DNA from: JAGLQA01 sp023135565
GTDB lineage: Bacteria > Acidobacteriota > Aminicenantia > UBA2199
Assembly (NCBI GenBank): GCA_030639305.1
Contig: DAOWCY010000133.1
Location: 1 to 19,298, forward strand
DNA length: 19,298 nt
Reading direction: 5' to 3'
Made by a program: the position numbers and the translations under genes
Notes under the pieces: model-generated
Seen by the model: the letters and a program-made list of their open reading frames with translations, nothing else
Told to the model about the DNA's origin: nothing
Databases searched by the model: none
Part shown: positions 6,936 to 14,457 of the stretch, piece after piece
How positions within the stretch are numbered: the stretch's first letter is position 1
Layout of the letters: every line of letters begins with the position of its first letter

Positions 6936-7832
6936 TTAAATAAAGAAGAGTAGGGCGGAACCGGCAAGAGCTATGATGGTGCCGATAAGCGCCCGGGGCG
7001 TGATCTTTTCTTTAAAAAATATGCGTGACAAGGGCAGCAGGAACAGCGGCGCTAAGGACATCAAAGTGGAAGCGATGCCGATCTCCGTGTGGGCAATGGC
7101 GTAAAGAGAGAAAACCACACCGAACACCGGCCCGAAACAAGAGGCAAAAAATATCTGGATAAGGGCTTTCTTATCTTTTAATTTTTTCAGGTGGCTGGTT
7201 AAATCGCGGCGGAAAACCGATATCAAAACGATACACAACGCCGCGGCGGTGACCCGGATCATATTTCCCGACACCGCCGAAAACCCTCCGGCAAGGCCCT
7301 TTTTGGCAAACAACATGCCCACTGCCTGCCCCAAAGCGCCGCCCATGCCCAGCAGGATGCCCCTGCGGTAAGACCCGGTAACTGTGTTATTTTGGCGGTT
7401 TTTCTTTTCGCTCACCACCCAGGCTACGCCGGAGAGGGTGATAGCTATAGCCAGCATCTCCCAGGCGGCCAGGTATTCACCTAAGAAAAACCAGGCCAGT
7501 ACGGTGCTGAAAATCGGCACTAAGGTCATCATCAGCATGGCCAGCCTGGGGCCGATAAGCACGAAGGACTCGAACAACATGCCGTCGCCGAACAGATAAC
7601 CCACTAAACCGGAGATGCCTAACCAGAAGAATCTTTCCGGTTCCGCATCGAGGGGGAAAATAGTGCCCTGCATCAGGAAATGCAGTCCCATCAGCAGGAA
7701 CAGCGCCATCCACAAACGGGTACGGTTCACGGTGGCCGAGCCGATCCTGCGGCCTGAGAAAGTAAAAAGAGCCGAACCGCCCGACCAGCACAGGGCGGTT
7801 AGCACAGCGGCGGCTTCTCCAGTAAAGATCAT
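6936..7832 (-). CDS. DMT-superfamily (EamA) membrane transporter
   Basis: This 298-residue inner-membrane protein has about ten hydrophobic helices arranged as two EamA repeats (about residues 5-137 and 155-295). Typical family runs are visible: LTALCWSGGSALF at the start, LTLSGV-like AITLSGVAWVVSE at the end of the first half, and SLAPLFLLPLSRIFFKEKITP with ALIGTIIALAG at the end of the second. The family exports or imports small metabolites such as amino acids or nucleotide sugars, and the substrate cannot be told here. The start ATG has GGAG 8 bases upstream. The gene is a single unit converging on the toxin gene, with no clear terminator in the 20-bp gap. Confidence 0.88.
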   Translation of the reverse strand: MIFTGEAAAVLTALCWSGGSALFTFSGRRIGSATVNRTRLWMALFLLMGLHFLMQGTIFPLDAEPERFFWLGISGLVGYLFGDGMLFESFVLIGPRLAMLMMTLVPIFSTVLAWFFLGEYLAAWEMLAIAITLSGVAWVVSEKKNRQNNTVTGSYRRGILLGMGGALGQAVGMLFAKKGLAGGFSAVSGNMIRVTAAALCIVLISVFRRDLTSHLKKLKDKKALIQIFFASCFGPVFGVVFSLYAIAHTEIGIASTLMSLAPLFLLPLSRIFFKEKITPRALIGTIIALAGSALLFFI

Positions 7833-7861
7833 ATGTCACTCCGGTAAACAAATTAGCCGTT

Positions 7862-7891
7862 ATCATACCATAGAGCGGATGGCATCCGCAA
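7862..7891 (-). promoter_or_regulatory. Possible promoter and operator of the DMT transporter
   Basis: On the minus strand TTGCGG (7891-7886), an 18-bp spacer and TATGAT (7867-7862) make a moderate promoter. The spacer is largely taken up by a perfect palindrome, GCGGAT-GGC-ATCCGC (7875-7889), a plausible repressor site. Confidence 0.45.
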
Positions 7892-7932
7892 CCCCGTACG
7901 CACGGGGAGGCGATTAGCTGCTTCGTAGCAGG
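7892..7932 (+). repeat. Half copy of the hairpin repeat, R5
   Basis: Only the first two modules are present: CCCCGT-ACGC-ACGGGG (7892-7907) and GCTGC-TTC-GTAGC (7917-7929). Both stems differ in sequence from R3 and R4 but keep their pairing and the TTC loop. The copy joins directly to a fragment of the DUF433 gene. Confidence 0.72.
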
Positions 7933-7978
7933 GGAGGTGCTCCGGTTTTATCCCGGTTGTCCCACACAGCAGGAGTAA
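7927..7978 (+). pseudogene. Detached copy of the DUF433 gene 3' end
   Basis: Bases 7927-7983 are identical to 8342-8398, which cover the last codons, the stop and the following A-run of the DUF433 gene. No upstream part of a DUF433 gene is present here. It is either a remnant of a second copy lost by deletion or a small repeat that also became the end of the DUF433 gene. Confidence 0.75.
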
Positions 7979-8064
7979 AAAAATAAGTTTCTCACAGGTT
8001 AAGTAATATAGATTTACAAAATCCCCAACCCCGTACGCACCCCTATATTAATTATGAAAGACAA

Positions 8065-8093
8065 TTGATTTTTTCTCGTAATTGTGGTAACTT
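8065..8093 (+). promoter_or_regulatory. Weak predicted promoter of the DUF433 gene
   Basis: TTGATT (8065-8070), a 17-bp spacer and TAACTT (8088-8093) stand about 20 bases before the ATG, with AGGTG as the ribosome-binding site. Confidence 0.4.
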
Positions 8094-8114
8094 GTTTTCT
8101 TAATAGGTGCAAAA

Positions 8115-8393
8115 ATGAAAAAAAGAATTTCAGTTAGCCCGAACATTCATTTTGGAAAACCCTGTATTACCGGGACGAGAATCCCGGTGCGGGATATCCT
8201 TGAATTGGTAAGAGAGGACGTGCCTTTTGATGAGATAATCGGCAGCTATTATCCCGACGTCGATACCGGCGATATCCGGGCCTGCATCCAATATGCGATC
8301 GATATAATAACATCCGAAGATATTAAGTCAACCACCGAAGCAGCAGGGGAGGTGCTCCGGTTTTATCCCGGTTGTCCCACACAGCAGGAGTAA
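8115..8393 (+). CDS. DUF433-family small protein (orphan antitoxin-like)
   Basis: The 92-residue protein has the full DUF433 core: SVSPNIHFGKPCITGTRIPV (residues 6-25), then a winged-helix-like part with DILELVREDVPFDEIIGSYYP and IRACIQYAID. DUF433 proteins are usually about 75-80 residues long and are often the antitoxin half of pairs with a DUF5615 PIN-like toxin. No such toxin follows here, because the next gene is mrpE. The last 17 residues (AGEVLRFYPGCPTQQE and the residue before) lie beyond the normal domain and are encoded by DNA that is repeated exactly at 7927-7983. The natural end of the gene, and perhaps its toxin, may therefore have been lost. AGGTG lies 5 bases before the ATG. 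Confidence 0.82.
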   Translation: MKKRISVSPNIHFGKPCITGTRIPVRDILELVREDVPFDEIIGSYYPDVDTGDIRACIQYAIDIITSEDIKSTTEAAGEVLRFYPGCPTQQE

Positions 8394-8428
8394 AAAAAAT
8401 TAATTTAACGTTAATTTTAAATTTTTCC

Positions 8429-8457
8429 TTGACAAAAAGGAAAAAAAAAATTAAAAT
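8429..8457 (+). promoter_or_regulatory. Promoter of the mrp operon
   Basis: TTGACA (8429-8434), an exact 17-bp spacer and TAAAAT (8452-8457) form a near-consensus promoter. The spacer contains an A10 run (8441-8450). A 10-bp palindrome TTAACGTTAA (8405-8414) lies 14 bp upstream of the -35 box and may bind a regulator. Confidence 0.78.
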
Positions 8458-8492
8458 TACACCTTCGTTTTTATGGGCGAAACTCAACTATT

Positions 8493-8520
8493 ATAAAAGA
8501 AATTACCCTTTTTCTTTTAT
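8493..8520 (+). promoter_or_regulatory. Leader hairpin next to the mrpE ribosome-binding site
   Basis: ATAAAAGAAA (8493-8502) and TTTCTTTTAT (8511-8520) are a perfect 10-bp inverted repeat with an 8-base loop. The site ends one base before GAGG (8522-8525), the ribosome-binding site of the TTG start. It could tune translation of the operon's first gene. Confidence 0.5.
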
Positions 8521-8532
8521 CGAGGAATTAAA

Positions 8533-9129
8533 TTGAAGCAGATTTTTTTTCTAAACAGCATTACTAAATTTATCTTGTTGTTCGGATTTTGGCTGCTGTT
8601 GAGCGGCCATTATGATGTGCAGCATATTTCCATGGGCCTCTTTTCCTCCCTTTTCGTGATTTTATTCAACCTGAAACTGCGCAAACATTACTTTTACAGG
8701 GAAAAACTCGATGAAGCCAGGGCAAAACTCGAAGACGTCCAACCTTACCGGATAAGAATAGGACGCCTGCTGTACTATCTCCCCTGGCTGGTGTGGCAGA
8801 TCGTGGTCGCCAGTTTCCAGGTGGCAAAAGTGGTGCTGCATCCTAAAATGCCTATCGACCCGGCCTTGATGCGTTTCAAAACCGGGCTGCCCAATACGGA
8901 AGCCAGGGTGATTTTAGGCAATTCCATCACTTTGACCCCGGGCACCATTACCGTGCAAATCGAGGACGATGAATTCTTAGTTCATGCGCTGATGGACGCC
9001 TCTCAAAGCGGTATTTTAGACGGTTCCCTGCCCACCGAGGTGGCTAAATTGTATGAAAAAAAACCGGGACAGGTGCTGCGGAAAGAGGATATAAAAATCA
9101 GCAAAAGCAATAAAGGTGCGGAAGTTTAA
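8533..9129 (+). CDS. mrpE: Mrp antiporter subunit E
   Basis: The 198-residue membrane protein is of the MrpE/MnhE/PhaE family. It has two hydrophobic helices near the N-terminus, then the basic stretch LRKHYFYREK, a membrane-associated helix (LYYLPWLVWQIVVASFQVAKVVL) and a cytosolic domain with the family motif TPGTITVQIEDDEFLVHAL (about residues 136-154). MrpE is needed for assembly and activity of the antiporter. Translation starts at TTG 8533, supported by GAGG 7 bases upstream. A TTG start plus the leader hairpin suggests modest expression of this first gene. Its stop overlaps the next start by one base. Confidence 0.92.
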   Translation: MKQIFFLNSITKFILLFGFWLLLSGHYDVQHISMGLFSSLFVILFNLKLRKHYFYREKLDEARAKLEDVQPYRIRIGRLLYYLPWLVWQIVVASFQVAKVVLHPKMPIDPALMRFKTGLPNTEARVILGNSITLTPGTITVQIEDDEFLVHALMDASQSGILDGSLPTEVAKLYEKKPGQVLRKEDIKISKSNKGAEV

Positions 9130-9422
9130 TGGGAAATTATTTTATTTATCTATCTGTTGTGTTGTCGATCATTATTTTTGTCCCCCTGTACCGGGTATTG
9201 GCGGGCCCGACGATCTGCGACCGCATCCTGGGTGCAGGAGCAATCGCCACGAAAACCATGGTGCTGATTTTAGTAATCGGCCTGGTGTTTAACCGCCTGG
9301 ATATGTTTATCGACATTACCCTGGCTTATGCCGTACTGAACTTTATCGGTACCATCGCTATAGCCAAATACTTAGATATCCTGGGCTTCAAAAAAGAGAA
9401 ACGAGGTTATAAGAAAAAATAA
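9129..9422 (+). CDS. mrpF: Mrp antiporter subunit F
   Basis: This 97-residue protein has three transmembrane helices. The family-defining loop PLYRVLAGPTICDRILGAGA (about residues 20-38) and the acidic membrane segment FIDITLAYAVLNFIGTIA are intact. MrpF sits with MrpG and MrpE at the distal end of the complex. It shares one base with mrpE and one with mrpG, which implies coupled translation. Confidence 0.92.
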   Translation: MGNYFIYLSVVLSIIIFVPLYRVLAGPTICDRILGAGAIATKTMVLILVIGLVFNRLDMFIDITLAYAVLNFIGTIAIAKYLDILGFKKEKRGYKKK

Positions 9423-9769
9423 TGGACTTACAACACTTGTTAAATTTATTAACTATTATACTGACTGCCGCCGGGGCTTTTTTCCTGCTGGTGGGCAGTG
9501 TGGGATTGCTGCGGCTGCCGGATTTCTACACCCGCACCCATGCCACCGGGAAAGCGGATACCTTAGGCATTATGCTGGTGATTACCGGGTTGATTATCAA
9601 CCAGGGTATCTCCGTAAATAGTGCTAAACTGCTTATTATCGTGGCTTTTGTGGGTTTAACCAACCCCACCGCCACCAATGCCCTGGCCAGGGCAGCCTAC
9701 CATTTGCGCCTGAAGCCCTGGTTCAAAAAAGATAAGCAAAAAAAATCAGAAAAAAAAGAGAAAGAATAA
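9422..9769 (+). CDS. mrpG: Mrp antiporter subunit G
   Basis: The 115-residue protein has three transmembrane helices and the MrpG signature GSVGLLRLPDFYTRTHATGK (about residues 25-44), followed by LTNPTATNALARAAY at the end of the third helix. The C-terminus is an unusually long lysine-rich cytosolic tail, ending KKSEKKEKE. It is a structural partner of MrpF in the antiporter. Confidence 0.92.
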   Translation: MDLQHLLNLLTIILTAAGAFFLLVGSVGLLRLPDFYTRTHATGKADTLGIMLVITGLIINQGISVNSAKLLIIVAFVGLTNPTATNALARAAYHLRLKPWFKKDKQKKSEKKEKE

Positions 9770-10374
9770 TGCATCCTGAAGTCGAAGTCATATTTTTTAT
9801 TTTTTTGATCATCGCCGCCCTTATTTCCCTGAACGTTAAAAACTTGCTGGTGGCAGTGGTGACATTAACGGTGTTTAGTTTTGTGTCGGCGCTGCTCTAT
9901 GTGGCTATGGGCGCCGTGGACGTAGGATTTACCGAAGCTGTAGTGGGTGCCGGTGTCACCGGGGTGTTTTTCGTAGTGCTTATTTTTAAAACCGGCAGGA
10001 AGAGTGCGGAGAAGAAGCCCCGGTTCCAAACCGGCAATTATGTGGTTTTAGTTATTTTTTGCGGGCTGCTGATTTTCGGCTCCCTGAGCCTGCCCAACCG
10101 CGGCGACCTGCAGTCCAACCTGAACAGGGAAACCAGCCCGGCGGGAACTAGCAATGCCGGGGTACACTACATCAAACACGCCTATAAAGATGCGCACACA
10201 CCCAATATGGTCACCGTCACCCTGGCGGATTACCGGGGCTACGATACCTTATGGGAAACCGCGGTGATTTTTACCGCGGCGCTGGTTTGTTTCCTGCTGC
10301 TGCGCAGGACCCGCTTACAGCCGATGATGGATCCCGCGGACAAAAAGGAAGAAAGCGCTGCCGGGGCAGCTTAG
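9769..10374 (+). CDS. MbhD/MbhE-like antiporter subunit (C-terminal part of MrpA as a separate protein)
   Basis: The 201-residue protein combines two modules normally found at the C-terminal end of MrpA or as MbhD and MbhE in membrane-bound hydrogenases. The first, of three helices, matches DUF4040/MbhD and contains VGFTEAVVGAGVTGVFF (about residues 52-68) with the conserved membrane Glu. The second has a transmembrane helix, an outside loop with PNMVTVTLADYRGYDTLWET (about residues 144-163) and a last helix, typical of MbhE. In Mrp and MBH structures this region lies near the sodium path. Its separation from any NuoL-like domain shows that the operon has the split arrangement rather than a large MrpA. 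Confidence 0.82.
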   Translation: MHPEVEVIFFIFLIIAALISLNVKNLLVAVVTLTVFSFVSALLYVAMGAVDVGFTEAVVGAGVTGVFFVVLIFKTGRKSAEKKPRFQTGNYVVLVIFCGLLIFGSLSLPNRGDLQSNLNRETSPAGTSNAGVHYIKHAYKDAHTPNMVTVTLADYRGYDTLWETAVIFTAALVCFLLLRRTRLQPMMDPADKKEESAAGAA

Positions 10375-10384
10375 GAGCTAAAAG

Positions 10385-10828
10385 ATGACCACAGATTTTG
10401 AAAACCCCATCGTTTCATTAGTGAGTCGTGTGCTATCGCCTTTTATCATGTTGTTTGCCCTTTACGTCATTTTTCACGGTCACTACAGCCCGGGCGGCGG
10501 TTTCCAGGGCGGCACCATGCTGGCCGCGGCGATACTGTTGGTGCGTCTCTCTTCAGGCAGCGAAGTGGCCCAACTGCAGCTCAAAAGGGGTGTGGGTACT
10601 ATCTTAGGTTCTTTCGGCGTGTTGATCTATTTCGGCACCGGTTTTTTGTGCCTGCTGTTGGGCGGCAAGTTCTTAGATTATGAATTATTAGCCAGAATTC
10701 TGCCGGTTTCCAAAGTGATGGCCCATAACTGGGGCATCCTGTTCGTAGAGATCGGCGTAGGCATTGCCGTTATGGGCTTATTGGTGGCTATTTACGACGA
10801 TCTCCTGGAAGGTGACCCCGATGCTTAA
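10385..10828 (+). CDS. mrpB: Mrp antiporter subunit B
   Basis: This 147-residue MrpB/MnhB protein has four transmembrane helices. The signature GHYSPGGGFQGGTMLAAA lies at residues 33-50 after the first helix. AGGAG at 10374-10378 precedes the ATG. The last 8 bases overlap mrpC. Confidence 0.92.
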   Translation: MTTDFENPIVSLVSRVLSPFIMLFALYVIFHGHYSPGGGFQGGTMLAAAILLVRLSSGSEVAQLQLKRGVGTILGSFGVLIYFGTGFLCLLLGGKFLDYELLARILPVSKVMAHNWGILFVEIGVGIAVMGLLVAIYDDLLEGDPDA

Positions 10829-11246
10829 ATCCACCCTTGATTTTATACTGGGACATTATGCCTACTGGTTCACGTTTATCCTGTTGGTAATCGGCCTCTA
10901 CGGTATGATGATGAAAAAAAACCTGGTGCAAAAATTGATCGGTATGACGATTTTCCAGGTTTCGGTCATTATTTTTTATATTGCCGGCGCTTCCAAATGG
11001 GGCGGTACGGTACCCGTAATCGAAGAATCGCTGCTGCACGCCGCTCACGTGCAGTTGCCCGACCCGGCGCATTATATCAACCCCCTGCCCCATACCTTGA
11101 TGCTGACTGCAATCGTAGTGGGCGTGGCTACCACCGGCGTGGCTTTTGCTTTGGTGATTAGTATTTATAAACGGTATAAAACCTTAAATGAAGATGCTTT
11201 ACTCAAAAAAATGAGAGAAGATAAAAATGATGACCTTACTGATTGA
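10821..11246 (+). CDS. mrpC: Mrp antiporter subunit C (NuoK-like)
   Basis: This 141-residue NuoK-like subunit has three helices: FTFILLVIGLYGMMMKKNLVQ, LIGMTIFQVSVIIFYIAG and LMLTAIVVGVATTGVAFAL. The sequence PHTLMLTAIVVGVATTGVA is the family hallmark. The long segment between helices two and three (VQLPDPAHYINPLP) is typical of MrpC rather than of respiratory NuoK. ATG 10821 is chosen because GGAAGG lies just upstream and homology begins there. An in-frame ATG at 10764 lies deep within mrpB. Confidence 0.92.
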   Translation: MLKSTLDFILGHYAYWFTFILLVIGLYGMMMKKNLVQKLIGMTIFQVSVIIFYIAGASKWGGTVPVIEESLLHAAHVQLPDPAHYINPLPHTLMLTAIVVGVATTGVAFALVISIYKRYKTLNEDALLKKMREDKNDDLTD

Positions 11247-12732
11247 TAACTCTCCTGTTTTGATTCCACTAATATTTTTAGCCACTGCCCTGCTGATTCC
11301 CGTAGTGGCGGCGAAACGCAAAACCCTGGCCTGGCCGCTGGCTTTTTGGGCCACAATAGCGGTGGTGGCCGTTTCTATTTTTAATGTGCGCCGGGTGATA
11401 TGCGACGGGCCGGTGCACTACCGCTTAGGCAACTGGGCGCCCCCTATCGGCATCGAATATGTGCTGGACCACCTGTCGGCTTTCGTGATACTGGTGATCA
11501 ACAGCGTGGCCCTGCTGGTCCTGCTTCATGCCAAAAAAGTAGTGGCCCGGGAACTGCCTCATAAACGTGTGCCTTACTATGCCGCGGTTATTTTGATGCT
11601 CTGCGGTTTTAATGGGATCGTCATTACCGGCGACCTGTTTAATCTTTATGTTTTCTTAGAAATAAGCGCCCTCTCTTTGTACGGTTTGATCGCCGCGGGT
11701 GAGAAACAATCGCCGGTGGCTGCTTTCCGCTACCTGATTATGGGCACTATCGCCGCCTCTTTTTATTTGCTGGGCGTAGGTTTCCTCTATATGGAAACCG
11801 GGTCCCTCAATATGGCGGACGTAAAAGCCATCCTGCCCACGGTGATAGATCAACCGGCTATCTTAGTGGCGCTGGTTTTGATGGTGCTGGGCATGGGAAT
11901 CAAAATGGCCCTCTTCCCCATGCACGGCTGGCTGCCCGACGCCTATACCTACGCGCCCACTACCTCTTCGGCTATCATCGCCCCTACCGGAACCAAAGTA
12001 GGGGCCTATGTGATGCTGCGGGTGATGTTCTTCGTTTTCGGGGTTAATTTTGTCAGCAAAACCCTGCCGCTGACGCAGATCATCAGTTGGCTGTCGGCCA
12101 TTGCCATTATCTACGGTTCCGTGCTGGCTATCGCCCAAAAAGAGATGAAACGGATGCTGGCCTACAGCAGCGTAGCCCAGATAGGCTATATCGGCCTGGG
12201 TATCGGTTTGGCCAATCCCATGGCGCTGATCGGGGCGCTGTTCCATGTGTTGAACCACGCCTTTATGAAAGCCTGCCTCTTCTTAGTGGCCGGTAATTTC
12301 AGGTACAAATTAGGACATTCCAACGTGTCCCGGTTGACCGATGCCGTCAGGAAAAAAATGCCCTGGACCATGGCGGCTTTTACAGTGGCGGCTCTCTCCA
12401 TGGTGGGCCTGCCTCCCCTGTCCGGATTTTTCAGCAAATTGTTCTTAATTCTCGGCGCCTACGAGAACAGCGCCTGGTATTTTATCGTGATAATCTTCAT
12501 CAGCAGCCTGCTAAACGCCGTCTACTTCTTCCGCATATTAGAGAAAGTCTATATGAGACCCCGTATTCCCGTACCCGGCCAGGAAGAAGAGACGGATGTG
12601 AAAAGAGATGAGGTGAGCGCCTCGATGCTGCTGCCTACTTTGATCCTGGCCGCCGGTTTAATCATTTTTGGGATATTGAATGCTTTTATTGTGAAGGGAA
12701 TTATTAATTTTATGATACCGGCAGGAATGTGA
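11227..12732 (+). CDS. mrpD: Mrp antiporter subunit D (proton-translocating, NuoN/NuoM-like)
   Basis: The 501-residue protein has about 14 transmembrane helices and the antiporter-domain core. Key charged residues are the TM5 Glu in YVFLEISALSLYG (about residue 144), the TM7 Lys in GIKMALFPMHGWLPDAY (about 222), the Lys of GTKVGAYVMLR (about 257) and the Lys of LNHAFMKACLFLVAG. These mark a working half-channel for protons or sodium. It overlaps mrpC by 20 bases. Two adjacent ATGs (11227, 11230) are equally possible. A run of charged residues (EEETDVKRDE) precedes the last helix. Confidence 0.9.
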   Translation: MMTLLIDNSPVLIPLIFLATALLIPVVAAKRKTLAWPLAFWATIAVVAVSIFNVRRVICDGPVHYRLGNWAPPIGIEYVLDHLSAFVILVINSVALLVLLHAKKVVARELPHKRVPYYAAVILMLCGFNGIVITGDLFNLYVFLEISALSLYGLIAAGEKQSPVAAFRYLIMGTIAASFYLLGVGFLYMETGSLNMADVKAILPTVIDQPAILVALVLMVLGMGIKMALFPMHGWLPDAYTYAPTTSSAIIAPTGTKVGAYVMLRVMFFVFGVNFVSKTLPLTQIISWLSAIAIIYGSVLAIAQKEMKRMLAYSSVAQIGYIGLGIGLANPMALIGALFHVLNHAFMKACLFLVAGNFRYKLGHSNVSRLTDAVRKKMPWTMAAFTVAALSMVGLPPLSGFFSKLFLILGAYENSAWYFIVIIFISSLLNAVYFFRILEKVYMRPRIPVPGQEEETDVKRDEVSASMLLPTLILAAGLIIFGILNAFIVKGIINFMIPAGM

Positions 12733-12742
12733 CGAGATTAAA

Positions 12743-14239
12743 ATGAATAGTGCAGAGACTTATACTTCTATTATACCTTTGTTAGCGGTACTGGTATCCT
12801 TAATCGCGGTTCCCCTGATCTTATTAAGCTCCAAATTCAAAAATTTGCGGGAATCATGGACCATTTTGGCTGCTTTAATAAAATTCGGGTTGGTGCTTTC
12901 GCTGCTGCCCGGGGCCCTGGCCGGTAAAGCCGCCCAGTGCAGTGTCTTAGAGATTTTTCCCGGGATAGACCTGTCGCTGCGCGCCGATCCTTTCGGCGTG
13001 TTTTTTGCCCTGATCGCTTCGGGGCTGTGGATTTTTACTTCTTTTTATTCCATCGGTTATGTGCGCGGCGCGCCGGAAAAGAAACAAACCCGTTACTTTG
13101 CCAGTTTTGCGGTTTGTCTTTCCGCTACCATAGGCATCGCTTTTTCCGCCAACCTGATCAGCTTTATTATTTTTTACGAAATATTGACCATCGCCACGTA
13201 CCCCTTAGTCATCCACAAAGAGACCAAAAAAGCCATCGACGCCGGGCGTAAGTATTTGATCTATACTTTGACCGCCGGGCTGTTCCTCATCGCTGCCGCT
13301 GCCTGGACCTATCAAATCACCGGCACCCTGGATTTTAAAGCCGGCGGTTTGTTCGGCAGCGCCGTCTTAGACCCCCGCGACGCGGTGATGCTCTTCCTGC
13401 TCTTTTTAGGCGGAGTAGGGGTGAAAGCGGGCATCATGCCCCTGCACAGTTGGCTGCCTTCAGCCATGGCTGCACCCACCCCGGTCAGCGCCCTGCTGCA
13501 CGCCGTGGCAGTGGTGAAGTCCGGTGTTTTCGCCGTGATCCGGGTAGTGGGTTTCGTGTTCGGCCCCACTATGATGGCAAAGTTCGGCTTAGACACTATC
13601 CTGATGACCCTGGCCGGTATTACCATCATAGTAGCGTCACTGATCGCCCTGCGCCAGGATAACCTGAAAAAACGGCTGGCCTATTCCACAGTCGGCCATC
13701 TCTCCTATATCGTGCTGGGCGCGGCGCTCTTAACCGCGGAAGGTTTTACCGGGGGCATGCTGCACATTGCCTTTCATGCCACCATGAAAATCACCCTCTT
13801 TTTCGTAGCCGGGGCGATTTATATCAACCTGCACCGGGAGAATATCAGCCAATTGAACGGCATCGGCAGGGTGATGCCCTGGACCATGGGCGCTTTTACT
13901 ATCGGCGCCATCGGCCTGGCCGGGATACCGCCCATCAACGGTTTCGTCAGCAAATGGTACTTAGGTTTAGGTGCTGTACAGGCCGACAACCTGATTCCTT
14001 TGGGAATCCTGGTGTTGAGCGGGCTGCTGAATGCCGCTTATTTTTTCCCCATCGTGTACATCGCTTTTTTCAAGAAAGGTGAAGGCCTGGAAGGCAAAGG
14101 GGAAGCGCCGCTGCTCATGGTGGTTCCCATCGTGATTACAGCGACCTTATCGCTGCTTTTCGGCATTTATCCCGACCTGTTTTTTAAATTTTACCAATTG
14201 GCGGTTAATATTTCCGCAGCTATTTTAGGAGGCGGCTGA
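12743..14239 (+). CDS. Second antiporter subunit (MrpD/NuoM-like)
   Basis: This 498-residue protein has about 14 helices and is related to MrpD, the NuoL-like part of MrpA, and NuoM. The coupling residues are present: Glu in IFYEILTIATYPL (about 145), Lys in GVKAGIMPLHSWLPSAMAAP (about 228), Lys in AVVKSGVFAVIR (about 255), and HATMKITLFFVAG. It probably takes the place of the N-terminal NuoL-like domain of MrpA in this split complex. It starts 10 bp after mrpD with only a weak ribosome-binding site (GAGAT), so reinitiation is likely. I give no gene symbol because several names are used for such paralogues. Confidence 0.88.
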   Translation: MNSAETYTSIIPLLAVLVSLIAVPLILLSSKFKNLRESWTILAALIKFGLVLSLLPGALAGKAAQCSVLEIFPGIDLSLRADPFGVFFALIASGLWIFTSFYSIGYVRGAPEKKQTRYFASFAVCLSATIGIAFSANLISFIIFYEILTIATYPLVIHKETKKAIDAGRKYLIYTLTAGLFLIAAAAWTYQITGTLDFKAGGLFGSAVLDPRDAVMLFLLFLGGVGVKAGIMPLHSWLPSAMAAPTPVSALLHAVAVVKSGVFAVIRVVGFVFGPTMMAKFGLDTILMTLAGITIIVASLIALRQDNLKKRLAYSTVGHLSYIVLGAALLTAEGFTGGMLHIAFHATMKITLFFVAGAIYINLHRENISQLNGIGRVMPWTMGAFTIGAIGLAGIPPINGFVSKWYLGLGAVQADNLIPLGILVLSGLLNAAYFFPIVYIAFFKKGEGLEGKGEAPLLMVVPIVITATLSLLFGIYPDLFFKFYQLAVNISAAILGGG

Positions 14240-14457
14240 TGAAAAAATGGCACTGGCTTATTTTGGCCCTGTTGACTATCGCATCGATTATCGCCGGGCT
14301 GCTTATGCACCATGAACCGCCCCACAACCACCTGTGGGACACATTCCCGGTATTCTGGGTACTTTTCGGGTTTATCGGTTGTGCGGCGTTGATTGTTTTT
14401 GCTAAGAAAATACTGGCCCCCATTATATATAAGAAAGAGGATTATTATAATGATTGA
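14239..14457 (+). CDS. Small two-helix membrane protein of the mrp operon
   Basis: The 72-residue protein has two predicted transmembrane helices (about residues 5-22 and 35-58) joined by a histidine-rich loop, HHEPPHNHLWD. It ends in the charged tail KKEDYYND. The ATG shares a base with the stop of the previous gene and has an excellent AGGAGG 9-14 bases upstream. It overlaps the next gene by 8 bp. The good ribosome-binding site and tight packing make it a real gene. I do not recognise a named family. Its place between two large antiporter subunits points to an accessory subunit, perhaps a spacer or assembly factor. Confidence 0.8.
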   Translation: MKKWHWLILALLTIASIIAGLLMHHEPPHNHLWDTFPVFWVLFGFIGCAALIVFAKKILAPIIYKKEDYYND

